Source: Pachyseris speciosa (taxonomy: Eukaryota > Cnidaria > Anthozoa > Scleractinia > Pachyseridae). Taken from it: a stretch of DNA of 64,000 nt. The DNA lies in assembly GCA_016490735.1 (NCBI GenBank), contig JAEMWC010000023.1, forward strand, positions 1,622,501 to 1,686,500. The letters run 5' to 3'. Below, piece after piece: positions 55,753-64,000 of this stretch. How positions within the stretch are numbered: the stretch's first letter is position 1; each line of letters begins with the position of its first letter. The notes below the pieces were generated by a model. The model was given only the letters and a program-made list of their open reading frames with translations, was not told where the DNA came from and searched no databases. The translations under genes and the position numbers were made by a program.

Positions 55753-56228
55753 ATGGATTTGATGGAAAAGATTCACAAACTCCCACCCGAGTTGCGGGAG
55801 AGAATTCTTCGTTTCCACACCCAAAACCAATTGAAGGAGCGTGAAAAAAAGGGTTGGCGGTGGGTACACAACGAACTTTTTGCTCCCCTTTTTCGGTTCA
55901 TCTTTCCGACTTTTTTCAACGAGGGTGGGGCTTTTGAACAAGAACACCTCTTTCACAGATGGATCTGCAGACAAGGCCAGTTGAAATTTCCTTTTGAAGA
56001 AATGTGCAACATCATATATGGAACTCTCTCAGTGGATGGAGAAAATTCAGGACAAAAAAAGCGCAGGGTGGGACAAAGTTCATCGCGATCTCTTTCTTTT
56101 TTTTCGAAGATGCCCCCTTCTGCCACATTGAAAATTGTTACACCCTTGTCACAAGCTGTGGCAAATGCAACTTTTGCCGGCGAAATGGTCGTTGTTGGGA
56201 TTGTTGGTTAAAAAACAGGGATAATTAA
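55753..56228 (+). CDS. F-box-like and Cys-rich small protein, frameshifted
   Basis: The N-terminus (HKLPPELRERILRFH) resembles the first helices of an F-box. About 100 residues later the sequence should enter a Cys-rich end: in the other frame 56,100-56,228 reads FCHIENCYT and CGKCNFCRRNGRCWDCW, a probable zinc site. The frame changes around 56,055-56,100. The ORF as it stands ends at 56,211 without the Cys cluster. The F-box reading is an inference from a short motif. Confidence 0.45.
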
Positions 56229-56246
56229 TTGTGTCAATGGTACGAG

Positions 56247-56448
56247 ATGGAGGATATTAAAGAAAAGTGGGTCTTGGATAACGTGTACCCATGGTTGCCA
56301 CATTTCTGTTCGCACTTTGTGGAGTCGTGGTTCTCCTTGCAAGTGAATTATTCCGACCCAAAAAAAAAATTTCGAGGACGAGGTAAGAGAGGAATTCCAA
56401 CGAGTCGTAATTGAACTTTCGGGAGAAAGATTAGAAACCCTGGTTTGA
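56247..56448 (+). pseudogene. Hypothetical small ORF, frameshifted at an A10 run
   Basis: From ATG 56,247 the frame reads MEDIKEKWVLDNVYPWLPHF and then meets a run of ten A at 56,361-56,370. Past it another frame gives an acidic helix ending at a TGA at 56,448. It is the last plus-strand gene before the convergent minus-strand block. No family recognised. Confidence 0.4.
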
Positions 56449-56508
56449 GACTCCCGAACCAAGATTTTCTTTTACATTGATCGCATTTCGGGCCAACGAG
56501 TGGCCTCA

Positions 56509-57180
56509 CTATATCTTGTTTCGCGGGATCGCGTCAAGCGCTTTGACCATTTTTCGGTCAGCAACATGCTTGCATTTTCTTTCGTTCTCCCCGTACTTCT
56601 TCGCGCGAAAATCACAACTGCTGTAATCAGCATCATGCTGCATTACCACCGCGTCGGTGGGGCCAGTTGGTTTCTGAAATATTTCCAAGATTTCACCCGT
56701 TTCAGGGTCATAGCTCAGCTGTTCATCCAAGGGGTTGTAAGATCCGGTGTAGCGGTGGCTAGGGAGGGTCCAACCTTTTTTTGGTGTCGGCAGTTTCCCA
56801 ATCAATTCATGAACATCCACCCCTATTCCGCGATTGAGGCCTTTTCCATCGAGATCAGGTCTGTCGGTTTTGAAACGGATGTTGGGGCGTACCTTTGTGG
56901 AAAGCTGGTCCAGCAGCTCACTGCCAACCTTTTCCAAAACCGGGGTGGCCTTGCGCAGCCCGAAATTGATTGCCTTTTTCTGAAGCCGCGGGTTACGCAG
57001 CGCCTCAGAAACATAATAATGGCCAGCCTCCAACCCCTTTTTTGCGAGGAACGGAACCCCGTGTTGCAAAGCGCAGTGCCCGCAAGGTCAGTCAAAACAC
57101 CAGCGCCCTCTGCATGAGAGGGCCCCGTCAGTTTCCCGGCAAGAAGCGGGTTTTGATTATTCCACAAACTGCGCACTTGA
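56509..57180 (-). pseudogene. Phospholipase A2-domain protein (parvovirus-like), frameshifted
   Basis: The 186-residue frame 57,069-56,509 ends in a phospholipase A2-like domain: a glycine-rich YTGSYNPLDEQL loop and the catalytic-helix motif DAVVMQHDADYSSC with the His-Asp pair. Parvovirus VP1 and several Polinton-type elements use such a domain to breach endosomal membranes during entry. The first part lies in the frame 57,176-56,823, so a frameshift sits near 57,070. An upstream helical region resembles minor capsid proteins. The calcium-loop Gly residues are only partly matched, so activity is uncertain. Confidence 0.6.
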
Positions 57181-57283
57181 CTTTCCCCAGTCTTCGGTTG
57201 TTTTTGGCCATGAAAACTCTTTCAGACCCAGGTACATTCGGTGTTTTGCGCTTGTCCCGCACACAATACCAATCGGCCATTGG

Positions 57284-57730
57284 TCAGGGTATATTAAGAG
57301 AGTAATTTTTCACCATCTCCTCATTGTGATGAACACCAGGAAAAAACATCTTGAGAATGTTTCTGTAACTTGTGCCGTTGTTGCGTTCGTTGAGGAAAAG
57401 CAGGCAGAAATACCCGCACCTCACACTATCGATCCACTGGATTTGGTTGTCATTCCGAATAAAAATTTTATGGCCCAACTTTCGCATTTCCTGCTCCCAC
57501 TCGTCTGGGGGAGGCAGTCCGAAGGAATCGAAATATTCCATATATTTTCCCTTCCAGCAGCAAACCCAATGTGTGCCCAGGCTTCCGAAATCATCCAGGT
57601 TGATGATGCAGGATGAATGGTTCAGGGGTTTGGCCTCATTGCGTGAGAGGATGCCCTTGAGGGGGATGCCGAGATATTCGCACCAATTCAACAGGTCAAC
57701 ATTGCAAAGCAGTACATTCTTGAACTTCAT
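57284..57730 (-). CDS. Adenain-type cysteine protease
   Basis: The ORF from ATG 57,730 gives 148 residues. Catalytic features of the adenovirus protease fold (C5 family) are present in order: His54 in LGTHWVCCW, Asp68 in EYFDSFG, Gln96 or Gln98 in NQIQW, and Cys105 in RCGYFC. Length is short but near the ~150-200 of Polinton proteases. Such proteases mature capsid proteins. Its ATG overlaps the stop of the upstream gene (ATGA). No stop or frameshift is visible. The annotated frame can be extended upstream, but that extension belongs to the minor-capsid gene in other frames. Confidence 0.8.
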   Translation of the reverse strand: MKFKNVLLCNVDLLNWCEYLGIPLKGILSRNEAKPLNHSSCIINLDDFGSLGTHWVCCWKGKYMEYFDSFGLPPPDEWEQEMRKLGHKIFIRNDNQIQWIDSVRCGYFCLLFLNERNNGTSYRNILKMFFPGVHHNEEMVKNYSLNIP

Positions 57731-58913
57731 TTTTTTTTCTCCCGGCCGGCCATCATCGGGCGTTCCCAATCGTCCCACCTGCCAAAGACGGGTGGAGGGC
57801 GCATTTGCATGCCGCTCCCCTGTGCGGGTGGCGCAGGAAGGCGGGGAGGAGCAGACCGTCTCGACCGCGACCGGCCCACGCGCGTTCCACTTCCCAACAG
57901 CTTCTGAACAAGGCCGATGGCGAGAGGGACGCCGATGGAAGCCAACATGCCCAGAAACCCTCAGAAACCCTCCATATTGTTTGGCACCACCACCTCTGAC
58001 CAGGCCTTGGCCGGCAAGATACTTTTCAAGAGCCTGTTTCTGGGCGGGAGACAGCATCTGTACAACTGCACCTCTTGGGGGCCGAAGCCGCTTCCGAAAA
58101 TCTTTTTCAAAACCTTTTCCGCGCCGAAGCTGAGACCAGCCATTCCCAAAGCCTTGGTCGCGGGCACTAGTAAAGGCCGAGCCAGACTGAGCGCTGTGGA
58201 AAGGAGGTTGCCGCCGCGCTGAAAAGTTTTGGACATCTGGGTCTTGCTTATTGCAATATTCGCACCGTGGCCAGCGCTGGCAGCCTTTTTCAGTCGGTTT
58301 ATTTGCGTAAAGGGGATTAGTTTCTAAAGACACTGTGGTGCTGCGTCGGTGGGGGAGTGAAACACGAAAATTTGGCTTATCAACGGAGTTGATAATGTAA
58401 ATTGACCACCGCACAGGGATTCGATTAGCTGACGTTTCGAGCGTTAGCCCTTCGTCGGAGCGATCGAGGAGTTGTGGGTTGTGTATGGTTTATATACAGA
58501 AAATGGAGCTACGCTATTGATGGTAACATGGTAACGTGAAAAACAGGAATAAATTAATTGAGTGAAAAGCGTTCGTTGATACCGTGGGGATTAAGAGTGC
58601 CGATTTGAAAGATCAATTTTTGTTCGAGATTTTGACGGCTTTCCGTGGAACCTTGATGTAGGGAAAGGCTGGAGATCGACATGTGTTGCTTGGATTGGTT
58701 AGGGAGATTAAAATGCCGAGCGACAGGTTTGGATGCGTCTTTGTCATCTTTCATCTTTATTTGCGTGGCGGTCAACAAAAGATCGTTGCCCTTTCCAATC
58801 TGTTCCGGCTTGACACGCAGAGTCACAGCCGCTCTTTCTTTAGCAGCCTTCGCGCGGCTGTCTCTTTGGCCCTCCGTCAGGGCGAGCTTGAACGGGTGAT
58901 ACACAGTCGGCAT
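57727..58913 (-). pseudogene. Minor-capsid-like protein (pVI/pX type), split by a retroelement
   Basis: The N-terminal piece (58,913-58,767) reads MPTVYHPFKLALTEGQ and basic repeats. It is cut by a Penelope-like insertion at 58,309-58,755. Sequence resumes at 58,297 with a basic helix, then a hydrophobic helix region (ALSLARPLLVPATKALGMAG), and finally a Gly/Arg/Pro-rich end whose stop overlaps the protease start. Frames change near 58,070 and 57,960. Basic plus membrane-active helices next to the protease gene suggest a core or minor capsid protein; that role is inference. Confidence 0.5.
58309..58755 (-). mobile_element. Penelope-like retroelement 3' end inside the virus-like gene
   Basis: Minus-strand coding from 58,755 to a TAA at 58,554 reads SKPVARHFNLPNQSKQHM and LIFQIGTLNPHGINERF, the end of the GIY-YIG endonuclease of Penelope-like elements. 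The 3' region contains CTCCGACGAAGGGCTAACGC, characteristic of the family. TTTATTTGCGT occurs at 58,298-58,308 and 58,756-58,766 as an 11-bp target-site duplication. The insertion is 5' truncated (447 bp). Confidence 0.82.
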
Positions 58914-58999
58914 CTTATATCAAAGAACGAAAATTTCCAGAGCGAGTCGCTCGAAGAGCAAATCGTTCGGAGAGCAATTTCCTGCTCCGAGGCAGGAGT

Positions 59000-59494
59000 T
59001 CAAACAACGACCAACTCGTTGCCAATCTGTTTCACGACGACCTCTTCCTCATTCAGAACGGCGGCGAACAGGCGGTAATCGGCCGTGGCAGCTTGGTTCA
59101 AGCGATAATGCAAAACCAGCTTTCTCTCATCCCCAGTCATGCTCTCCTTTGTTGGCCGGAGATCTAAATAGACGACAGAGTAAGTCGTTGAATAATTGGC
59201 CACGTTCAGCTGGGTCCCGGTGTTGACATCGTTTCTCCTGTAGCTGAAATCGATCAGTTCGCTGCGTATCCGGATCTGGTCTTCCCCATCGTACTCCAAT
59301 TCGGGATAAAAGGTTGAGCCGTACTGAAGGCTGCAAGTTGCAAGTTTCGCCCCTCCATCGAGAGCGAAGGTGTGGAAGAGATGTTTGTCAATCGCCATGA
59401 GTGTGTCGTTGATCACACCCGACCATTTGTGCCTGAAACGGTAACGGCCAGTGCGCGCGTCGTAAAATTTGATCCACTCACTTGGCCGGTTCAT
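59000..59494 (-). CDS. Capsid-like protein, beta-rich 164-residue ORF
   Basis: Intact from ATG 59,494. It starts MNRPSEWIKFYDARTGRYRF and ends in a beta-rich segment (LHYRLNQAATADYRLFAAVL, then EEEVVVKQIGNELVVV). Predicted strands and the position between other structural genes suggest a jelly-roll capsid component or the end of one. It is far shorter than a full major capsid protein, and no other frame nearby supplies the rest. The gene upstream ends 10 bp before its start. Confidence 0.45.
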   Translation of the reverse strand: MNRPSEWIKFYDARTGRYRFRHKWSGVINDTLMAIDKHLFHTFALDGGAKLATCSLQYGSTFYPELEYDGEDQIRIRSELIDFSYRRNDVNTGTQLNVANYSTTYSVVYLDLRPTKESMTGDERKLVLHYRLNQAATADYRLFAAVLNEEEVVVKQIGNELVVV

Positions 59495-59503
59495 GCTGTA
59501 TAC

Positions 59504-60272
59504 TCACGTGGAAATTTCCCGGATCATGAGATCCACAGCCACATCCTCGTCGTTGAGGTCGAGGATGTCGTTGCGCCCGTCGGTGACCCGGATCCTCACC
59601 GCGTCGACTCGAGATCTGTTGACCGGGTGGAACTTGGGGCGGTGGGGCTCTTTTGTGAAAGGGTAGCTGACCTCGAGGCTGGCTGTGGAGAAGGTGAACA
59701 AAACATCACTTGGTATGTCGTTCGCCCGCTACATGATCAGTTTGCAATGCAGGAGCACCCAGTCGACGCTCCGCGTGATGTCGGAGATTCTGTCCCCCGT
59801 GAAGGCTGTGGCTCCCGACAAAACTGTTTGTTGAAACCAAGAAGTTTCCTGAAATCGCCAATATTGAAATCAAGTTCATACCCCGTCGCCGCCCCAGTAA
59901 CTACCCTGGTGATGGAATAATCGAAGTACAGGGCAAAGATGTGTTTTTTTTCTGCCGCGGTGTGGTCGACGAAGCCGGTGTTGTTTTGTAAAAAACGGTT
60001 GATGTCAGTGTAATCGTACATCCCATCAGGAAGGGTCAGGGTTTTCCAAGGGTCGCCATTTATTCGCCACCTGAACTCAATGTTCCGTAGGCGGCCGCGA
60101 CGTTGTACCAGGAGTAGCTCTTGGTGATGAGGTTGTCGAGCGCCACTTCGTAGCTTCGGCTGCTGTCGAGTATGATTGGCGGGTTGAAGACGATCTGGAC
60201 GTCGTGCGACTTTTGGGTGGCGCCGTTTCGTTGCAGCTTCGCAAGGCTCGAGTCGAGCAGCAGGTGAAACAT
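59504..60272 (-). pseudogene. Penton/minor-capsid-like protein with three breaks
   Basis: It starts MFHLLLDSSLAKLQ at 60,272, one base after the previous stop. Early residues include IILDSSRSYEVALDNL, and later pieces read MYDYTDINRFLQNN, YELDFNIGDFRKLLGF and RVTDGRNDILDLNDEDVAVD. Breaks lie near 60,085 (frameshift), near 59,825 (frameshift) and at a TAG near 59,728. The LD-x(6)-YE-x-AL motif near the N-terminus recurs in Polinton-type elements of cnidarians that I recall. A penton-like single jelly roll is my best guess. Confidence 0.45.
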
Positions 60273-60273
60273 C

Positions 60274-60549
60274 TCACCTCCGTATGTAATCGTTGAAAAT
60301 TTTGCGGCCCTGAAATTCGTTGATGACACCGAGCTGAAGGAGCTTTTTGACCAAAGCAGAAACCTCTTTGCGGAGTTCCGTCGAAGGGTTGCCGGCATTC
60401 AACGAAGCAAGGATCAACCACGGTCGGTGGATCATGTTGTCGGCGGTCTTGCCAAAGCCGCTGCCCTCCGTTTCCCAGTCTTCTCATTCAGGCCATAATT
60501 CAGGATCCTTTTGTTCCTTCTGGGTTTCAATCGCGGGTCGACGCGACAT
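60274..60549 (-). pseudogene. Small structural-like ORF with one in-frame stop
   Basis: From ATG 60,549 the frame reads 21 residues (MSRRPAIETQKEQKDPELW near the start) to a TGA at 60,486-60,484 and continues open for 70 codons to the TGA at 60,276. The second part is helical (LRKEVSALVKKLLQLGVINE). One nonsense change is the simplest explanation. It abuts the next gene by one base. Confidence 0.45.
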
Positions 60550-60770
60550 GATGGCCTCTTCCCAATCGGTGGTGGGCCGGGCTCTTGTTTCTTTTGGGGG
60601 AGTTTGTTTGAGCCCCCTTTTCCCCTCTTGCAGCTGCTGTGGCGAAACATCCTGCCTTGGAGCAGGCAACTTCTCCCGCCGCCTCCCCCCGCTTCGGCGG
60701 TCATAAATTTCTTCTTGGGCTCTTCGAAGATCGGCCACTGAAAAACAGTGGAATGGGGAACCTATCTTTT

Positions 60771-61073
60771 TCACTCTTTAATAGGTCGTTCCCGTACTGG
60801 GTGAGGAGCCGGTTTATCGTTTGTAATTGAATAGATTCGCTGGTCCCTACGAGCAAGCCAAAAAACCGCCGGTTTGTCCCACGTTTGGCGCGGTGGTTTC
60901 GGGAGGGGAAATTCAGCATCACTGCTGACCTCTTCATCAACTGGTGATGGAGGCGGTGGTAGAAAAAACTCATTTTCTTCTTCGAGGGTTGGCGGCGGTG
61001 TCGGAGGAGGCGTTTTGGACCCCGGCCTGAAATCATCCCAATCGAATGGGTTGATTCGGTCGAACTCATCCAA
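60771..61073 (-). CDS. Proline-rich acidic ORF
   Basis: Intact 100 residues from ATG 61,073. The N-terminus MDEFDRINPFDWDDFRPG is acidic and aromatic; the middle has TPPPTPPPTLEEE and PPPPSPVDEE runs; the end is basic. It has PPxY-like proline clusters but no exact PPxY motif. Function unknown; it lies among structural genes. Confidence 0.45.
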   Translation of the reverse strand: MDEFDRINPFDWDDFRPGSKTPPPTPPPTLEEENEFFLPPPPSPVDEEVSSDAEFPLPKPPRQTWDKPAVFWLARRDQRIYSITNDKPAPHPVRERPIKE

Positions 61074-61074
61074 T

Positions 61075-61272
61075 TTACGTAGTCGGGTCCGGCTGCGGGC
61101 GCCTGCAAACCTCGGTCCAACCTCCTTGTGACCGGTTTGAAAAGCTTTTCAGCCTCGACCTGGCAAACTCTTTCGCGATTTTGTTTGTTTTGTATTTCCG
61201 ACGGATCTCCTGCTCCTGTTTCTCGACTTCAGCTTCGGCCTCTGCCTGTTGCCCCCATTTCTGCAAAGACAT
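61075..61272 (-). CDS. Coiled-coil ORF, first gene of the minus-strand block
   Basis: From ATG 61,272 the product (65 residues) starts MSLQKWGQQAEAEAEVEKQE, a strong Glu/Gln-rich helix, then turns basic. Its last residues are Pro/Arg-rich and may follow a frameshift, since another frame stays open through 61,120-60,980. Its start is 35 bp from that of the divergent ATPase gene. Confidence 0.45.
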   Translation of the reverse strand: MSLQKWGQQAEAEAEVEKQEQEIRRKYKTNKIAKEFARSRLKSFSNRSQGGWTEVCRRPQPDPTT

Positions 61273-61282
61273 GGCGCTTTTT

Positions 61283-61300
61283 CCGCCTGTATATAAAGAG
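61283..61300. promoter_or_regulatory. Shared TATA-type promoter between divergent virus-like genes
   Basis: Between the divergent starts at 61,272 (minus) and 61,308 (plus) lies TGTATATAAAGAG. TATATAAA reads toward the ATPase gene, and the complement TTTATATA reads toward the minus-strand block. The AT core at 61,290-61,297 is the only such site in the 35-bp gap. Confidence 0.5.
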
Positions 61301-61307
61301 GGAAAAA

Positions 61308-61928
61308 ATGAAAATTCCAAATTATGATCCCAACGTCGATGCCACAAACGGTTTCCGGCAGGGACACCCATCGATGCCCACAGACGTTTTCAGGATGTTA
61401 ATCTGCGGGTCCAACAATTCAGGCAAGACGAACATCCTGCTGCACATGCTCTACGAGCCTTTGGAGTTCGACAAAGTCTTTCCCTTTTCCCTCCACCAAA
61501 ACAAGTATCAAGCGCTCTCACGGGACTTTGCCGAAAACATCGAGCCGAAGGTTAGGTACGAGGTCATCGAGGCTCCAGGCGACGAAATCGTTCCGCTGGA
61601 AGAACTCCCCCCCGACAACCAAAAAATCGTCATTTTCGACGACTAGGTTTGCGAAAAGAACCAAAACGACATCATCAACTATTTCATCAACAGGAACTGC
61701 AGCGTCATTTATCTCACCCAGACCTATTACAAGGTTCCCAAAAACATCCGGGACAAATGCAGCCATTTCTTCCTGTTCAGTTTCCTCCCGAGGGAAAACA
61801 AACGAATCGCCGACGAGCTGGGCGTGCCCCCTGAACTGTTGGACCGCGCTACCGACAAAAAGTTTTCCTTCGTTTACTTCGACAAACCACAAAAACTGAT
61901 GAAGAAAAATTTCGACGAAACAAAATAA
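61308..61928 (+). pseudogene. FtsK/HerA-type genome-packaging ATPase with in-frame stop
   Basis: The frame from ATG 61,308 to the TAA at 61,926-61,928 would hold 206 codons. Walker A is GSNNSGKT (residues 34-41) and Walker B is KIVIFDD (106-112). The codon right after is TAG (61,644-61,646). The frame then stays open through VIYLTQTYYKVPKNIR, the sensor region expected for A32-like packaging ATPases, to the normal end. Length with read-through is typical for Polintons (200-250 residues). A single nonsense change, or an error, has cut it in half. Confidence 0.8.
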
Positions 61929-63120
61929 TGGGGTGGTTTGCGAATCGACCAGGAACAAGCAGGCGTGGGGCCACCGCAGGGGTATCGACAGGGGCTTTTT
62001 TGAAACGCGACGGGAGCACCCCAATGACAGGCCCTCTTGACGTGGGGGGGGGGGGGGTCACCCAATTGAAAATCTGGACCCGCCAGCCGGCCCGCTTGAT
62101 GCGGTCAACGAAAGTTATGTTACTGCCACTTTTGTCCAACTCGATGGAAGTGCTCCGATGACGGGCAACATGGACATGGGGGAGAATCTCATCACCAACA
62201 TGGGTTACCCCAAAGGCATCCTCAACGCCACGAACAAAAGCTATGTCGAATCAGAAATCGCACTTTGTTTGAAACGCGACGGGACAAACCCACCACGGGG
62301 TGATTTGAATATGGCGGGTATGCCATTGAAGATTTGAAAAACGCGATTCTAGTACGCCTGCTTTAAACGCCGTCAATAAAAAATATGTGGACGAGGGTTT
62401 GCAAACCAAATTCGATGCGATTGCACAGCAAAACTTGAACATGAACAACAACGCAATCGTGTATCTTGCACCCCCTTCAACCGCAGTGACGCGCCGAACA
62501 AAGGGTATGTAGATGAGTATTTTCTCCGAAGAGACGGAATAGAGCCAATGTATTTTGACCTTCACATGGGGCAGTACCGCATCACCTCTTTGCACGGCCC
62601 AACCACCTCCAGTGACGGCGCGACAAAAAAAATACGTGGACGATTCTGCGGATGCCTTTCTGGGGATGGCAGCCAAGCTATGATTGGCAATCTGAGCATG
62701 GGGGCCCACAAAATCACCGCTCTCGGAAAGCCGGTCGACGAAACGGACGCGGCAACGAAGGATTATGTGGATCATTCACAGCGTGATCAGTCTGGTGGGC
62801 AAAAAGATCGCTTCGCCTACCTCATGGACGACGATGACGATTCCTCATCTGAAAACAACATTGTGGTCCGCGGGATAGTGAACTTCGCTGCCTCCCCACA
62901 TGGGGTCAATAAAGACGCCTATGAGTTCACTGTCGCTCGCGGATCGGATTCAATCTCTTTCCGCTGCCGAAAGGGTATTACACGTTCGTGGCTGAGTACT
63001 TTCCGCCGGAAATGACAAATGTGTCTGTGAGGGCGAGCGCCACAGTCATTTCCATCACGAGCCAAACCACGCGAACCTTCAGCAGCGCCAACCCGCCATA
63101 CTAAAAAACCCTCATTCAGT
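61928..63120 (+). pseudogene. Fibre-like repeat protein, multiply frameshifted
   Basis: Its ATG overlaps the ATPase stop (TAATG). The product is built of repeats of about 40 residues with the pattern LKRDGSTPMTGPLDV or MTGNMDMGENLITNMG, then NATNKSYVE or AATKDYVDH. This is the LxRDGSxPMTGxLDMxxxxITNL...AxxKxYVD repeat of phage and adintovirus-type fibres, which trimerise and bind receptors. Breaks include a run of 14 G at 62,044-62,057 and stops or shifts near 62,335, 62,480, 62,630 and 62,980. It is clearly disrupted. Confidence 0.6.
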
Positions 63121-63236
63121 TCCACCGGTGGAGCGACAACACCCCCAACTACATTTACCTGGATCTGCACTTCTCAACTTCTGGCTCAACCACGGGCCAC
63201 CTGGTTGTTTATGGGGTTTCTGGGTACGTTTCCAGC

Positions 63237-63913
63237 GTGAACACGGGTGTCTTTGACACGGTTAGGACTGTAGAGGGTGGAATGATGACCATGCAAACGC
63301 CTTTGAACATGGACGGCAAGCTTCTTTGGCAACCAACATTGGGGATCGACTTGACTTTGAATGGTAGATATGTAATATATGAAAATGAGGCATTGTTTGG
63401 TGGAACAGACGGGCGGATGACAATGATGAATGACTTGAACATGAATAGTTATTTGATTCTTCAACCAAAATTTGGCGGAAATTTAAATTTGAATGACCAC
63501 TGCGTTTACAACAATGACCGCCCCTTGTTCAGCACGAGCGCCCATGGGTTGGCAATGCAAAAGGTTTGAACATGAATGGCATGTAAATCATCAGCGGAAG
63601 TTGGGTGGAAAAAATTGTTGGCCAACCTTTCTTTCAACACGCTTTTTATGAAGAAACAGCAAGACATGATACAAATGGTTTGAAAAGTGTCAAAATAAAT
63701 GGAAGCAAAACTATTGTTGGATTGGACAGTTTTTATTTTCAAAAATTTTACGTTACATACAACACGCCTGCTGGAACTTTGGAGTTTGTTAATGTGCGGC
63801 ATAAAAATTTGGACACGAATTTTCGACTGAGACACAAAATAACAACCAGCTCACGAGTAACCGCTGTGACGATTTTTATATTAATTATTCCCACCTTCTT
63901 CACTATCATTTAA
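63237..63913 (+). pseudogene. Fibre-like C-terminal continuation
   Basis: Two open pieces (63,237-63,569 and 63,605-63,913) carry the same kind of short repeats: TPLNMDGKLLWQPTLGIDLT, NDLNMNSYLILQPKF and, between them, GLNMNG. The first ends at a TGA and the second is in another frame, so a break lies between 63,560 and 63,605. The end is hydrophobic (FILIIPTFFTII). It may be the continuation of the fibre-like gene or a paralogue. Confidence 0.5.
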
Positions 63914-63944
63914 TCAATGAAAAATTTCAACTGGTAAATACACA

Positions 63945-64000
63945 ATGGCCAAATTGTTCAACCGTATTTTGGGACGAAGCTCACCAAAAAAATCAATGTC
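63945..64000 (+). CDS. Start of a further virus-like ORF, cut by the window edge
   Basis: ATG at 63,945 opens a frame reading MAKLFNRILGRSSPKKSMS to the edge. It is in the same direction as the fibre-like gene and 31 bp after it. Too short to identify. Confidence 0.4.
   Translation, partial: MAKLFNRILGRSSPKKSM

Larger units (their letters stand above)
54066..64000. mobile_element. Polinton/adintovirus-like integrated element (partial)
   Basis: About 10 kb of densely packed, intronless ORFs. Small ORFs on the plus strand (54.2-56.45 kb) converge with a long minus-strand block (61.27-56.51 kb) of capsid-like, minor-capsid-like, protease and phospholipase genes. A divergent plus-strand pair encodes the packaging ATPase and a fibre-like protein. 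The combination of adenain-type protease, FtsK/HerA ATPase and capsid genes is diagnostic of Polintons and related adintoviruses. Neither polymerase B nor integrase is in the window; they would be expected to the right. Many ORFs carry stops or frameshifts, so this copy is probably inactive. Confidence 0.75.

Noticed and set aside
57284..58414. A single 376-aa protein
   Set aside because: Only the last 148 residues are the protease. The first part crosses the Penelope-like insert and the minor-capsid gene in wrong frames.

Overview
This 64-kb window is an AT-rich animal nuclear sequence. It has introns, GT-AG splicing, tRNA-derived SINEs, many non-LTR retrotransposons and long microsatellites. 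The repeat families resemble those I associate with hexacorals (stony corals and sea anemones), so an anthozoan cnidarian is the most likely source. That assignment rests on recognition, not on a search.

The left 45 kb holds one host gene on the minus strand. By following acceptors, donors and reading phase I place 17 coding exons between about 45,024 (start codon) and 658, and the gene may run off the left edge. The protein begins with tetratricopeptide (TPR) repeats, continues through lysine/glutamate-rich coiled-coil segments, and ends in a long disordered exon followed by cysteine-rich and CCCH zinc-finger exons. This layout resembles the ZC3H7A/B RNA-binding family. One intron is about 33.7 kb and is packed with mobile DNA. 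Exon 3 carries a one-base frame break in an A5 run.

That intron is a stack of insertions. It contains a tandem pair of tRNA-Thr-like repeats, 3' ends of LINEs with restriction-like endonucleases, a DIRS-like remnant, a 4.1-kb tandem duplication, an L1/Tx1-like LINE split by another LINE, and a nested series in which an internally deleted LINE (14-bp target-site duplication) holds a piggyBac-like element, a large palindromic transposon and, inside that, another LINE. From 45 to 54 kb there are more transposons: a 4.4-kb Harbinger-like element with THAP and P2X7-like remnants, a CATAAG-repeat element and several small inverted-repeat elements.

From about 54.1 kb to the right edge lies a different kind of DNA: tightly packed intronless ORFs in divergent and convergent blocks. 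They include an adenovirus-type cysteine protease, an FtsK/HerA-type packaging ATPase, a parvovirus-like phospholipase A2 domain, capsid-like proteins and a fibre-like repeat protein. This is an integrated Polinton/Maverick-like or adintovirus-like element. Its polymerase and integrase would lie beyond the right edge. It carries several stops and frameshifts, many in homopolymers, and one gene is split by a Penelope-like retroelement with an 11-bp target-site duplication. Only the protease and some small ORFs look intact.
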